Notes: generated by a model from the sequence alone, not told the origin. A stretch of DNA of 64,000 nucleotides from Rhyzopertha dominica (GCA_025024175.1 QCXZ01000041.1:22377786-22441785), one strand, 5' to 3'. Positions 11,536 through 24,817 are shown, counted from the first letter of the stretch. Numbers and translations are program-made.

Positions 11536-12707
11536 AATGGTGCCACAAGTCACACAGCACTTGTAGCATTAGAGGCAAATATTAATATATTTAAAAAAAT
11601 CTGTTTACTAATGAAAAAGCATGCCTTTATTTATATTGATATCAATGCTAACAGTAAATAAATATTCACATAAAACTTAATTACTTCGTAACTGTCTTTG
11701 CTGCAAAGGCAACAATTACTAGAAAGTAGGCCTTTATGGGTATAACCACGTCTCTTCTTAATTTGTAGCAATTATTATACTGCTGATTTCGTTTGTTTTG
11801 TATTGACTTTTATTTTAAGTTAAACATGTTTAAAAGGTAAACAATAAGAGAATTTAAAGCATTAAACATAAAATTTGGTGTGTGAATAAAAGTAATTTCC
11901 TAACTACTCTTTTGTAATTTGCTGTGGGTTGTGTGAACCATTTTGACAATAACTTCAAAGTGAGAAATGCTATCCATCTCAGGGTTTTACCTGAAAAAGT
12001 ATGTCCTAACTTGTTTTTCTTTAGAAATCAAGAAGATAATTCTTTTTTTTTAAATTTGTGTATATTATTTTGATAATAACTTCAAAATGAAAAATGACAC
12101 TCACTTCAGGTGTTCACCATTCTTTTTTTACAAAACAACCTACAAAACGAAGCGAAAAAATATACCGGCCCATTTTATTGAGAAATCGAGAAAAGCATGA
12201 CAATTTGTCAAACGACGCTCTCTGCAGCTATTTAGAGAAATGAATTTTGGAACAATTTACTATTAATATTAATCTCCTTAAATCTCTCTAACATTTCATC
12301 ATCAAATTTTTGATTTATTTGCTTTTATCTGTAACGTGATGTCAAATACGCACCCTAGCAGGAAATTTAGGAACCTCAAAATATTTTTAGTGAATTTTTC
12401 TAGTACATTATTATTCAAAAATTTTTTCCAACAGCCGCTCTACAACCTTAGTGACTACCAATTTGAGCTTTAACAAATTAAATACATGTGATGACATATT
12501 GGGAAAAGGGGAGGGTGGTAGATGGCTTAGGCTTAGATGCTTAGAACCTTACTGCGGTAAGAGAAGAGGTGAAATTGTCTACCATACGGACTGTGACAGT
12601 CATATCATTGTAAACCCAAATGAAACTAACTAATGATCGCTGGTTTAAACTGTACTGAAAACTTAAACATTTACAATGTACAAGTTCTAAATATGTTGAC
12701 AATCGCA
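11536..12707. other. AT-rich intergenic DNA downstream of V-ATPase D; no gene seen
   Basis: A 60-codon frame at 12451-12633 matches nothing I recognise. No other coding or repeat signal is visible. Confidence 0.35.
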
Positions 12708-12713
12708 TTTATT
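12708..12713 (-). terminator. Possible poly(A) signal of V-ATPase subunit D
   Basis: AATAAA on the minus strand lies about 270 bp downstream of the stop codon of the subunit D gene. Other AT-rich hexamer variants nearby could serve instead. Confidence 0.35.
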
Positions 12714-12982
12714 TCATAAAGTACATGTGGTAAAACAATTACCTTAAAATAAAGCTACATATACTAAAATGTAGTGGAATATCATGATTTAACATTTAAT
12801 ACTCATAGTGCAGAACGGCTGCTTCATAACATTCATTTTGAATATATACAAATATTCACAATTGGCATTTTACAAATGGGAAATGTGAACTTCTGTTACT
12901 GCCAACCTATTTACATCACCATCATCCAGAATATCTTGCTATCTTAGATGTACAATAAAATGTGAATGGGTAATGAACACAG

Positions 12983-15900
12983 TTAAAAGAGAATATCATC
13001 ATCACCCTCATCCAGGATAGTTACTTCCTGGTTAGGTTTCAGCAGACCAGCTGCTATTAACGCTTGTTTTCTTGCTTCCACCTGTGCCTTCAAAGCTTTC
13101 TTCTTATCCTGCACCTTTTTTAAACGATAGAACTCTTCACGCTCCATCTCATCGAGTTCAGATATGATATAAGCCAGTGTTTTTTCAATGCGTGGGATTA
13201 TGACTAAAAATACAAAAAAGTTATTTATATCTCCCTTTCACTACCAGGCATAGAATCATTTAAGATCCAAAACTTATAAATAAAATTTTTACTCAATATT
13301 TATATTCCAAACAAAAATATATATGAGGTCTGTTCAAAAAAAGACTAAATTTTAAAATTATGAGATTATGTATGAGCCATATTCAATATTATGTATAGTT
13401 CAAGCATTTCAAATAAATGCATGGAAGGTCGCACAGGAAGTTGACTATAAAACCTTACATGCATCATATTATGTTATTAGCGAAAAAAATTTCATGCAAG
13501 AATCACAATAGGTGATGAAATGACGGTGAGGTTGGAACAAAGACACAATCATTGCAATAGGTGCCAAGACCAAAAAGAACATGCATCATTTGATGTTGAT
13601 CTTTCCTATGAACGTCTTGGAGTTAACCACCATGAACTTGTGCGACAAAGTCAAGACTGTTAATAAGAAATGCTATGTTCAGCAAAGTGTGTGCAGGAAA
13701 GGAAAATGTCTGAAATGTAGAAAAACAATAGTTGGATCTTGCAACTAACGTGCCATGTCACTTGTCTCTCTTATAGAACACCCATCATTAATACCTTCTT
13801 AATCACCAGCTTTGGACCCGGTAAACTTTTTCCTGTTCCACTAAAAATTTCTTTGAATGGACATCGTTTCCAAAAGATAGGTGAAATTCAAGAAAAATTG
13901 CATTTACAGCTTGGAACCATCATACAAAAAAGTTTCACAAAGTCTATAAGTAGTGGAAGAAACTATGCAGAAGCAAGCAACTGGACATACTTCAAGGGGG
14001 GCAAGGATGTGTAAAGTTGCAAGTACAGTAATAAAGACGAAATTTGGTCTTTTCTTAACAGACCTAGTTTCATGTGTCCTAAAGAATGTGAACCACCCTT
14101 AATAACATGGGATATCAAATGTTTACAAATATTATACTTCAAGGATATATACAGAAAATTTCTAAGCAACAGAGCTATGTATATTCTCTGTATTTTTTTT
14201 ACCAAACTATTTTAGGAAGTACCAAAAACAGATTCAATTACTTGGTTTTTAAATTTGGTCAAGCAAAAACAGTCAACAGCATTAAAGTTTTCTGCAAATG
14301 TCCCTGAGAGACAATATTTGTAAACATTTGATATTTCATGTTACTCGAGATTTTTTTGTTTTCAAGATTAGACCACCAGAGGACTCTTAACTTGAAAATA
14401 ATTTCAATCTAATATGTGACGAATCCTGCAACTGGCGAGCAATTATTTTAATAAATGGAACTTAAGAAAATTAGAAAGAATATCCAGCTGCTTTTAAAAA
14501 AGATCTGATGCAAAGTAAAAAAACCTTGGATCTGTACTAAGTGTCCCATTTTCTTTGTGACTGTAGGGTATCTCGGTAACTATTAATGCTAATACGCAAC
14601 TGAATTCAGAACAAAAATGTCGATAAAAAATTTCTTTTTGTATCTATATACCTAATTGAGATATTGCGAACTGAAGAAATGTTACATATTATTCAAAAGT
14701 TGGATATAGCTTTAAAACAAAAGATGATACCAAAATGGCGATGGTACAGCTCAATTTACAACAAAAAAGTAAGATGGTAATGTCATACCGCAACTCTTTA
14801 GCATTAGTTACCAAGTTACAAGGTACCCCACAATTACAATGAAAATGGGACACCCTGTACTGCATAATGCAGCCCTAGTTTTCAAATATTATAATTGGAG
14901 ATTTGTTGTTGAGGCAAGCCTCCTGTAAAACTGTTACAATATAACTTATAGGAATACTATACTGAACATATTCAATTCCTGTGCTATTTAAAGGTGACAC
15001 AAAATGATATGTAACCGAATGCATGTTGTGTAGTCATAAATAAAGCATATTTTTGGATACATTCGCTAAATAAATAAATATGACAGAATTTGTGTAGAAT
15101 TTGCAAACTACTGACCTCCTCCCCTACTTATTCATTAACCCGTATCACTGAACTCCACAATACTACAATAGTATATAAAAAAACTAGTTTCATATGGTGC
15201 CATTTTGTCGCATGCATGGATTTTTTATAAAAATTTTTTCTATATGGCATATTTTCTGTCTTCTACACAAGAAAATGTGAGAAGTTTAGTAAAAAAATTA
15301 GAGAATTTTAATCTGCCTTGCTTAAGTTGCCTATGTGTCAATTCTAACAATCCCATGATAGTTACGGTGTTATGAGTTTGTTTAATGTTCCCTCAGAGTT
15401 TTTTAGTAATAAGCCGGTTGTTCCTTAAACATTCTGTTCTATTTTGCGTTTTCAATGGAGCTATTATAAAACTGACTTTTTAAGGTCCAGTTGCACAAAC
15501 AATGATCAAAATTAATCCGAGTTTAATCCGCGGTCGTTGCCTAGCAACATCATCCATTCGGTGTTATGATTGGTGTTGCTATAGCTACGATCGCAGATTA
15601 AACTCGGATTAACTTTGATTTGTGTTTGTGCAACCGGGCCTTAAAAAGTCAGTATTATAATAGCTCCATTAAAAACGCAAAATAGAACAAAATGTTTAAA
15701 TAACAACTCTGGACACTATGGCTTCTTGAAACAGAATAGAAGTATATTTTTGCTTATTATGGTTACAAAGAAATTCTTCCCTTACCATGTTCTATAGCAT
15801 TTACTCTCCTGTTAGTTATTTTGATAACTTCATCTAATGTGACGAAGCTAGTCTGTAGAGATGCCAGTTCCACAAGCAATTCAATGGCCTTTTGATAGTT

Positions 15901-17475
15901 TTTCTTCAGCTTTGCCAACTGTTGACCACCACGGGCCAGACCTGCTAATTCGTAGCTGTCCGTCCCGTCAGTATAACTTTCGAAAACGGGAAGAGTGACA
16001 CCAGCAACATTATCCTTTTTTGTGCGAATCTTAATTTGTGCTTTCGTTACATTTTGAAGAATGACTTGGTTGAAGTCACCAGTTGTGAATTTCGCTTCTG
16101 CTAGGGAGAAGGCAGCTTCCTTCATTACTTCTCCCATTAGGGTTTTCGTCTAAAAATACACACCTCCATAAGTCATCATTTTTAATATAAAAATGGCTAT
16201 TTTGTAGTGCATTACAGAAATGAAGAATAATGAAAAAGAAATTTATCTAATTTCAGTTTCTTGCAGTCAAATCGGTGATCATTATGCTGTTATATCTTTA
16301 ATTATTGCTATACATTCAATATTCAATACACAGTAATCATCAGCTATTAGGGATATAAACTATTATTTTATTGCAAGGATATTTTAAGTGTCATGTTTTT
16401 TCTAAATATAAAATGTTAGGGATATATAAAGTAGTCTTCAAAAAAAATTATAACATAATTAAAACTTTACATAACTAACTGTTTATTTCAAAAAGACCAA
16501 TATATGATATCAAATTATTTCATTGACACTAAATGTTTTGCTGTTGTTTCTTTTTACATATTCACTGCATAAATATTAACTAGATCATGAGTTAGTGTCA
16601 TAGTTTTAACATTATAGTACTACATAAACTGCTCTGTCCACCATAAAACCACAAGATCTTCTTCATGTAGGCCGTAAAGATCCTAAAATGTACTGTTTAC
16701 CTGTAGTAAGCTCAAACATCCCTTTGTAAACCCTCACTGTAAACTCATAGATAACATCACCAATGACCATAAGTTAATCGCTGCAGTTTTCAAGAAGATT
16801 TTAGTTTTATGATGGACAGTTTATGTAGAACTATATTCTAACAATCCTTTCATACAAAGAAGAAATTCCCTGCCTGTGTAAAATAAACAATTTACAATGC
16901 AGTCTATTATAGTGAAAATGGAAAAAAATATAAGAGAAATTAGGGCTTCAATTTTACCAAAGGTTACAAAATATGATGAAAACTTATTAGAAACTCATTT
17001 TATAGTATTCTATTGTTCTTTACCCTTTCAAAGAATCTGTAGATTATACATTGTTCTGCTTAATACAATATAACTTATACTTCACCGTTGTGTGATAAGC
17101 ACATTTCAATGATGATTGTTAACAAACATATAATGCTGAGCATATATAGAAGCTTTTAATTTGCTTATTTGCAACTTTTTTTAGAACTTACTTCTACGAT
17201 TTTTCCCAAGATCATACGGAACCTCATTTGCAAAGCATCAGCTTTCTTCTTCAAAAGACTGTGTCCCTTTTGAGCACCCTTTAGACGAGCTTTCATCAAC
17301 ATTTGGGCACTAAAAAAAAATAAAATTATGTGGTCACTCCCTTTTCTGGGAGATGGTTATGTTTTACTTTCGGTTTTATATTATTACAATATCATAAACC
17401 AAATCTATTTAGGAAAAATTAGAAAAGTACTTACCCTCTAGAAGGGAAGATAGGTAACCGGTCCTTTCCTGACAT
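12983..17475 (-). CDS. Vha36-1: V-type H+-ATPase subunit D (V1 central stalk), four exons, complete
   Basis: CDS exons are 17475-17435, 17309-17192, 16149-15786 and 13203-12983 (41+118+364+221 = 744 nt, 247 aa). All introns have GT..AG ends and frame is kept throughout. The protein starts [19 protein letters not shown], continues [19 protein letters not shown], and has [38 protein letters not shown] and the C-terminal [19 protein letters not shown]. This is the near-invariant subunit D sequence at the normal family length (about 247 aa). Subunit D forms the long coiled-coil rotor shaft of the cytosolic V1 sector, with subunit F, and couples ATP hydrolysis to proton pumping into endosomes, lysosomes and the lumen of epithelia. 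It shares a short divergent promoter region with ALKBH1. The third intron (13204-15785) is loaded with transposon debris. The symbol follows the Drosophila orthologue; a paralogue cannot be excluded. Confidence 0.95.
13320..14035 (+). pseudogene. Decayed mariner/SETMAR-type transposase in V-ATPase D intron 3
   Basis: The frame at 13739-14014 and its neighbours contain pieces resembling the C-terminal part of mariner transposases: [16 protein letters not shown] (compare the family's KG.RF.SIE.IQ block) and a final YFKGGKD. The middle has lost the SPDLAP-type motif to frameshifts. Opening sequence at about 13326 (GTCTGTTCAAAAAAA) resembles a mariner-type terminal repeat, but no matching right end was located. 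The element is antisense to the host gene and clearly dead. Confidence 0.45.
14535..14859. mobile_element. 325-bp MITE with about 45-bp terminal inverted repeats in V-ATPase D intron 3
   Basis: The left end at 14535 has GTGTCCCATTTTCTTTGTGA, and the inverse of the right end gives GTGTCCCATTTTCATTGTAA. Agreement continues through the GGGTA..GGTAACT blocks. The right boundary reads CACCCTGTA at 14851-14859, with TA at both limits, as in mariner-type MITEs. An internal segment at about 14595-14660 resembles 11465-11530 of the foldback upstream, so the two families share a module. No coding capacity. Confidence 0.7.
15428..15700. repeat. About 270-bp nearly perfect hairpin in V-ATPase D intron 3
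   Basis: The left arm runs TTCTATTTTGCGTTTTCAAT, GGAGCTATTATAAAACTGAC, TTTTTAAGGTCCAGTTGCAC and AATTAATCCGAGTTTAATC. Its inverse follows from about 15585 to 15700 (GATTAAACTCGGATTAACTT ... GTGCAACCGGGCCTTAAAAA ... ATTATAATAGCTCCATTAAA). Even the loop contains a weaker inverted pair (GCCTAGCAACA / TGTTGCTATAGC). The inner GGTTGCACAAAC ends look like a common insect MITE, so this may be a MITE inserted in another inverted-repeat element, or one foldback. Arms are about 115 bp. Confidence 0.85.
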
Positions 17476-17927
17476 TTTTTTCTTATTATTTTGTTTAACA
17501 CAGAACACAGTTGCAAGTAATTAAAATTCTGCTATGGAATGCTGATTCTTGTCAGCTGACTTGTTTGACGTACCAGACATATGACACGATTCTACGCGAC
17601 ATCTAGTGGTCACCTTTCCCTTCTTTTGTTGGTTCAATAGTTCATAATTTATTATTGATTGATAGAAATCGATGCTTTTAACAATATTTGTTTTGTCGTA
17701 TTGGGTATTCTTACCATGTATTTGCTTTTACCAAAATTGGCAGTTCGGTAATATAATAAATTATAATTATTATATTATAGAAATCTGTACTATATATACG
17801 TAGCACAGATTCCTGTGATTTAATACCACTGCCCTGTGTGTGACGTGATTATGACGTGACATATGTCATGTGTCAAAGTCAGTAACATTTTGAGGTTGTG
17901 TTCTGTATTATAGCGTTGTATACAAAA
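17476..17927. promoter_or_regulatory. Divergent promoter region between V-ATPase D (-) and ALKBH1 (+)
   Basis: The two start codons point away from each other with 452 bp between them, so both 5' untranslated regions and core promoters must fit here. No clear TATA box is placed correctly for either. A palindromic TGACATATGTCA lies at about 17858-17869, with a related ACATATGACA near 17577. Their role is unknown. Confidence 0.6.
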
Positions 17928-20900
17928 ATGTTTAAGGAATACTTTAAAAAATATAAGGATAAAGGTGATTCATTAGTGGGCGTATTAGATTTTAACAAAG
18001 ATGTTGCAGAGGTATGTTGTAAATATTACAATTACATTAAAATGCATGTCTATGCTGTGCTGTCTGCACCTCAACCAACTGCAGATAGATCTATTTCGCT
18101 GTCATTACAGCTCATCAGTGCAGTTTAGGTCTAGTGTAGATAGCACGGCATAGAACTGGTTTTGCCTATATACTTATTACAATTTTACAATTACATGTTT
18201 ATTAAAGATTTTCCTCTATTAGGTAAACAAAGTTGAGTTACCTGGACACACTGACTTACATTTCTTCGGAATGAAATCACCTTCGAGTTGGGAGGTATAT
18301 GAATTAAAACAGAATCCTGGTATGTTGACAAATTATTTCTCCATTTAACTCTAGTAAGCCATTGAGCATGTTTTAGGTTTAATTTTTATAAAGAATCCTT
18401 TCACTTGCAGAGGACAACGCTATTGGATTGCAAGGTCCTTAAAATGTTACTCTCGCAAGCCAAATAGAACAAATATTGATATTCATGGTCTGCTTGCTGA
18501 TGATGGGGACTGGTGGAATATATGCCGAAAGAATAATGATTCAGTATTAAGGAAAAAGCTTCGATGGGTTACTTTGGGATATCACCATGATTGGGACACA
18601 AAGGTAAATATTTCTTTAGAATTTTTCTAATTTTGTAATCCTTTTAATGCAAGCTTAACTGTTTCTTCATACACACATTACCTGTTAAATTTATACTAAA
18701 AAGCTCATTGAGATTTTCTGAATTACAAAGATATTTTAATGGATGTTATTTGGTAAACAAAGAAAATGTATATTTTATATTCTTTTGTTTTTAGTTGCAT
18801 TATTGCTAGTACTTAACAAATGATTTAAGAGCTAAACCTCAATGTTAGGCCAGATTTTAATAAAGCAAAATGATGCCTAACAAAGGTGTTTGTTCTATTT
18901 TTACATTTCTTAACATTTCAAAAGTGTTATTTAATGCAGTTCTAAAAAATATAAAAGCAAATTCAAACCTAAAAGTAAACTTATTATGTTTTCTGTCATA
19001 CAGAAACCGCCTATTCCGTTTTATCAAGAGCATGGTGAATAACAAAACCAAGAGAACAGAAAATAATAAACTAAAATTCAACAAAAGTGCAAATTAAACC
19101 AAAAGAAACTAGAACTGCAATTTGCAATATGGTTTGTTCATTTTTGTTTCCCAAAAACAAATATGAATTAGAGGTTCGTATCTTTATGTTATGAAAGGAT
19201 ATATATTAGTATATTACACATAAATTTGCCAATATACAGACATGCTTATTTGACCTTAAGTATTTTTAGTTCACAAGAACAAAAAAGTATCCCATTATAG
19301 GCTACTTTCCTCCAATAGTAAAGAATAAATCATCTCGTCATTAAAATCACTTGTGTAAAAAACTGTAAAAATGAGTTAATTTTTAGTTTGTAATTGTAGG
19401 TAGTACCTGGTCTTATCACAATTGGGCACTTCATGCGTGAAAGGCCTTATCATTCATTACGTAATTTTCAGACTACAGGTAGTTATTTCCGAGTAAAATT
19501 TAATTATAATGTAGAAGTGAAATGTGAAGTGTATGTTATAAGGTATGAAAAAATAAGGACCATCATAGTTTTGCTATAAGTCGTTTAATTAAGAACAGGT
19601 ATGAGGACATTTAGTTATTGATAATTAATTCAAGTGATTTGATGTTCATATTTAGTAACTTATTTTTTGTGGTCGTGCTTCATACAAAGAAATTACAAAT
19701 TCATGAAAATAACTAATTGTTCATACTACTTTGCTAGACACAAAACCCATAATGTTAGTATTGAGTTATTATTAAACATTAATATTATAATATGTGTTAA
19801 CAATTAATGCTGTCAAAACAACCGATCAATGCAATAATGCACAAAATTGAGTGCCCAAAAAGTTTTTATTCGAATATCTGAAAACAAGCTATTTGGGTAC
19901 GCAAAACTAATTATTTGAATATATGAAAACTAACACACTCATAATTATATTTTGGATAAATCACCCTCTATTTCTTACATACCCATTTATGTGTCTTAAT
20001 AAACCGAAATTTGTTATTTAAATAACCAGAGTTTATTCATTTATCCATACAGGGTTACCATTCCCAGAATGGTCGATTATTGCAAAATATACAGGAGTTA
20101 TCAAAAATTGTTTTACATAAAAGTTGCAAGGCTTTTAAAAATCTACATACCTGTAATAAATTGGAATATACAAGTTTGCTCAAAATATTGTGGACAATTA
20201 AAGTTGTATTTTTCTTTTAATGGAGTGCATGTTATTATTTTGATCGTCCTGTAAATTTTGAACATTTGTTATTAGCTATATGTTGCATCTAAATTCATTA
20301 ATTTCCTAGATATCGGTGTTTCAAATAATAACTGATAACAACGCGATATTCGAACGCAAGGGAGGGTGGGCCACGATGAGATAAAAAAATTTCTCTCTCT
20401 CCAAGTGGCCCATGTTTAAAAAAAATGTCTCATCGTTGCCCACCCACCCCTTGACATTCAAATATCGCATTGTTATGCATTATTATTTGAAACGCTGATA
20501 TCTAGGAAACTAATAAATATAGGCATCACATATGGTTAATAATAAATGCTCAAAATTTACAGCACGATCAAAATAAGTAATTATATACAGGGTGTTCCAT
20601 TTTAAAAAAATATAATTTTTATTCTCCACAACTTTTTGGATGGATCAATTTATTACAGATATGTAGATTTTTAAAAGCCTTACAACATTTATATATAAAA
20701 CATTTTTTGGTAACACCTGTATCTTTAGAAATAATCAACCGTTCTGGTAATTTCTCCTAACCCTGGATAATTTGTTACTAGAATAACTGATTATTTGTTA
20801 AATAAATCTTATTATTTGAAACCAGTGAACCAATTATCAAAAACACTGGTATTGTTTGCCTTCACTTTTAGCAATCAAGAGAGTAATGTGAAATATCAAA

Positions 20901-23626
20901 AGTTAATTATGTAACTAAAATTAAATGGTGCATAATAGGAAATTTAGTACTTTTACAATTACCGAATGTTACACATTTATTTTATAAAATGCTGTTTATT
21001 TGTTCAGGTGTACCATGAAGAGTCCAGGGACCAATTTCCAGATGATCTACAGTGTCTAAGCCAGTATATTGCCAATTTACTAGGTTATGAGAATTTTAAA
21101 GCTGAAGCTGCTATAGTCAATTTCTACCACATGAATTCTACTCTGTCTGGTCATACAGATCACTCAGAACAAAATTTGGAAGCTCCATTATTATCATTTA
21201 GGTAATGAACATAGGCTACTTGTATTAAATAGCTGTTTAAGGATCATCTGTGTGTGAAAAATTGAAAATGGATCTGTTTCTTGAAGTGGAATTTTGTATA
21301 ATAATTAAGTCTTTAAGAAAATGTACTTGAAGTTAAACCCACTTTAGTTATTTAATGGTAAAGCACTTTCGTCTAACAAATAGCCATCGTCAATACCAGC
21401 ACCATAAATAATAAAAAAAACTTTTAGAAATCTTTTGACTTTGTCAAAAATATAGAAACAAGCAAACTTAACCTTAAACCAAAAGCAACCTACATGGTAG
21501 CGACACAAACGTATTATTATTTTAGATCAAATAAATAATTTAGAACTGGTCAATTGAAATTACAAAAATTATTTAGAATAGTAAAATTTTGTTCATTAAT
21601 AATTTTATGAATTGCAGAAATTTAAAAACAATTTAAATTTGATGATATATTGCACAAATATAATGAATTTAAATTGTCTACCGGATAAAAGAATAAAAAT
21701 AAAGATATTGTAACTACATATTCTTTGTTAGCTAACCATTTATTATTAAATAAACACACTGCCATGCTAAATAATTTAAATTCATTATATTTGAGCAATG
21801 AATTACCAAATGTAAATTATTTGTAAATTTTAGAAATTTATAAAAATATTAGTGAACAAAATTTTACTATTCTAAATAATGTTTGTAATTTCAATTGTCC
21901 AGTTCTAAATTATTTATTTGATCTACGGTTTTGTTGTTGCCGTGTAGGTCGCTTTTTGATTGTAGCCATAGCGGGAATAAAATATGGTGTGCTGAGTAGG
22001 TGATAGATTTTGTGGATTTACTATGTTTGTTTGAGCAAACATTATTATTAAGTGTGGGTTTCTGTGCGGTTTTGAATCGTAATGCTGTTAGCAGGTAGTG
22101 CATTGTCATCATTTGTAAGATACCAACGTAGTGCACCAGTTATAGAACCAGAACAAAAGAATTCGTTTTGCACGACAATGAAACACAAACTATTGGTGTA
22201 TTCTCTGAGAACTCGCCACATTCTGAAGGTACAATTCCAGCTGAATTTCTTCTAAGTTGTAATTTATCGAACAAATCATAGGTATTGAAATAAATAAGAA
22301 GTTTGCAACTGCTATTATATTTAAATTATATTCTTCAAAATTTTTATTGCACTTACAACTGAATAATATCGAAATCAGTATCTCTTCAAAATTCTACACA
22401 AGTAGTCACCCTATATATAAGTTCTATGTTTAATTTATCCTTATATGTTATGATAATTTTTTTTATTCATAGGTAGTACAGGTATTTGTTTTACAACTTG
22501 GCGATAGCCGACAGAATTTCCCATAATCCTGTCTACCTTTCTTTTATATCGGTCGTCCAGCTTAACTGGCAAGTTCACTTTAATAGTAGTTGGGCAATGA
22601 CAGTAGTAAGGGGTTTGGAAAGATCCTCATTTAAATAATTCCTGAAAAGTTATAAATATGTTTGGCATTAAAATATTGCAGGAGTTGATGTATTAAATTT
22701 GAATAACACTACTCTTTTATGATTCCGCTGCCCTTTGTCGGCGTACGATGTTAAGTTAATAAATAATTAAAAATGCTACCAGTCTTCATAAGGAAATTTC
22801 GTCTTCATCTGAAAATAGACGATAAAAGAAGCTGGCACTTCAGTGCATCATATCAACAAAAAAACATTCTGCGTGCATTAAACAAAAGTGTTTGTTGTAT
22901 CTGATACACTACACGTTTTTCTTCTGTTAACTGCAAAAAAAGTATTTGCCAGGAGCATCATTCCTTGCTTTTTGATTTTCAGGAACAATTCCTAGAATTT
23001 CTCGAATATATATAGTCAGTCTTCTGCTCATAGTTACGTAGGAGTGCTGTGAGTGAATTGTTAGCCGAAAGCGTTTTACAATTAAATGAATAAAGTGAAT
23101 TTAACTTCAAGTATATTTTGTTAAAGAAGACTTGTTTATTTGTGGTTATAAATAATATTCATTCATTTATTATAANATCCATTATGGTGACATTTGATCC
23201 TGGTATGTCCTATTTTTGATCATACTTTGAGCCATAAAGGTTGAATGTAATGTGAATTTTTTTTTTTGAAGTTTTGGACAAACTGCAATCTTCCTTTTGG
23301 GTGGAAAGACACTCGAAGAAAAGCCAACAGCATTATTTTTGCACAGTGGTGATATTGTTGTGATGACTAAGGAGTCTCGACTCTCCTATCATGGTGTGCC
23401 ACGTATTTTAAAANCCAGCAGTGAACCTTGGAATATTTTGGATGATGAGGATACTGAAGGCAACAATCTGTTCGACGTTTTCAAATGTGATAAAATGTTG
23501 TATAATATGTGTTCTGAACANTCTTTTTGGAAAGATTTTANTGAATACATACAGTCTTCTAGGATAAATATTAATGTTCGTCAGGTATTGTACAGTGAAC
23601 AGAACACCCTTACCAAAGGTAATTAA
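17928..23626 (+). CDS. ALKBH1: ALKBH1-type Fe(II)/2-oxoglutarate nucleic-acid demethylase, five exons, complete
   Basis: CDS exons are 17928-18011, 18223-18319, 18377-18603, 21008-21201 and 23272-23626 (84+97+227+194+355 = 957 nt, 318 aa), all with GT..AG introns and continuous frame. Landmarks are [73 protein letters not shown] and YHGVPRIL. The iron ligands are H185 and D187 (HTD motif) and H241. The C-terminal R298-x5-R304 (RININVR) matches the 2-oxoglutarate/substrate arginine motif. All catalytic residues are therefore present. The family oxidatively demethylates tRNA (1-methyladenosine, 5-methylcytosine) and has been linked to mitochondrial RNA and N6-methyladenine; which substrate applies here is not visible. 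Three N bases (23414, 23521, 23541) fall in exon 5. Introns 3 and 4 each carry a long hairpin. It lies head to head with V-ATPase D. Confidence 0.93.
20041..20770. mobile_element. About 730-bp foldback element (arms near 350 bp) in ALKBH1 intron 3
   Basis: The left arm, from about 20041 to 20395, is repeated inverted from about 20400 to 20770. Matching blocks include TTTTAAAAATCTACATACCT with the inverse of 20660-20680, TTTCCTAGATATCGGTGTTT with the inverse near 20490-20510, and GCGATATTCGAA with the inverse near 20458-20470. There are scattered mismatches and a small indel where the right arm contains TACAGGGTGTTCC (20587). The loop is very short, so a transcript would form one long hairpin. 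No coding capacity. Confidence 0.85.
21477..21967. mobile_element. About 490-bp foldback element in ALKBH1 intron 4
   Basis: The left arm (21477-21678) and right arm (21768-21967) are inverted copies. Examples are AGATCAAATAAATAATTTAG (21525 on) against the inverse of 21902-21925, AATAGTAAAATTTTGTTCA against the inverse at 21853-21875, and AAATATAATGAATTTAAATT against the inverse at 21776-21798. The spacer is about 90 bp. The outer ends (AAAAGCAACCTAC and its inverse GTAGGTCGCTTTTT) define the limits approximately. No coding capacity. Confidence 0.8.
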
Positions 23627-24817
23627 ATATACAAATATTTTTACATTTTTATTTTTTTTATATTGAATTCTTTAGATATTAAATGTGTTTGATTGCATTT
23701 GTTATTGTAAATACTTGTCGATGATGTACTAGAAAACTATAGTGCACTACAAAGAATTTTGAACAGTACAATATTTTTAGATGCTACAGAGTACAGTACA
23801 GTATTTCTCTGTTACAGAATGAAGTCAGTAATGTAATTGTTTTGTAGTAGTAGTAGTAGTATTTATTTCATTATTTTACCAATCTACACTAAATGACAAA
23901 ACATATAGCAAATATTTTATCACTATCACTATACTAGTATAGGTACACCAGAATAACTGTGTATGAATATAATAATAATAATGCAAATATCGCCAGTACT
24001 TAACTTTCTGTGGCAGTAACTCAGCAGACACACAATAAACCTGTCAGGATGACTGGTTTGCCCACCTGATTCCTTTCGGGCGGCGGTCATAGTTTGATTT
24101 AAGGATTACAGCCTTTCCAATGAAATGAGGTAGATGAAATTGTAATACACTTATACTGAGGTTTACTTAGGTATATATAGCAACACAGGGTAGCTAAGAT
24201 TTTTTTCTTTGTAGGAGACACTGTTAAATAATTTTTATTTTATTACATGTTTTAGGTAAGAAATATCTATTGGAATTGTAATAAAGTTCAAAACTTATAA
24301 TTTTGATTACAACATTCAGATACAGAACCACCTAGTAGAAATTACTTCTTATAACATGAGATTCGTATCTCGGGGCAGCAGTATGTTAAATGAAATGCAA
24401 TTGTGTTACCAAGAAAAACATCATTGTTACCGCAATTTACTAATAAGTGTAAAATTTTGATTTTATTTGATATTATTTTCCACTGTTCTACCACAAAAAG
24501 TGGTATTCATCTAAAGGGACTGATTTTTAGGCACTAAAAAGTATTTTATCCCAAACGACACAAAAAGCTCCACCAGATGATAACCTTAAATTAACTGTAT
24601 GATGATATGATGATTATGTCAAAATTTTATTTATTTCTATCTTTATTTCTTCATTTGGCTATGCAAAAAAAAGACACTGCCCAATAAAAATATCTACAAA
24701 AATAATAAAACATAAAGTCTATAATTCAAGTCAATTACTTATTTGTGAGTAATTATTAAAAAAAAAATTATTTTTAATTTGTCACATTTTTAAAATAAAC
24801 TAAAAAATATAAACTTA
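23627..24817. other. ALKBH1 3' flank, AT-rich; no gene seen
   Basis: It contains a short TAG-repeat microsatellite near 23846-23862 and scattered AATAAA-like hexamers, one of which must end the ALKBH1 transcript. A GC-richer patch at 24040-24110 is unassigned. Confidence 0.35.

Noticed and set aside
15428..15700. A microRNA precursor
   Set aside because: The arms are far longer than a miRNA hairpin, and the sequence looks like a MITE or foldback.
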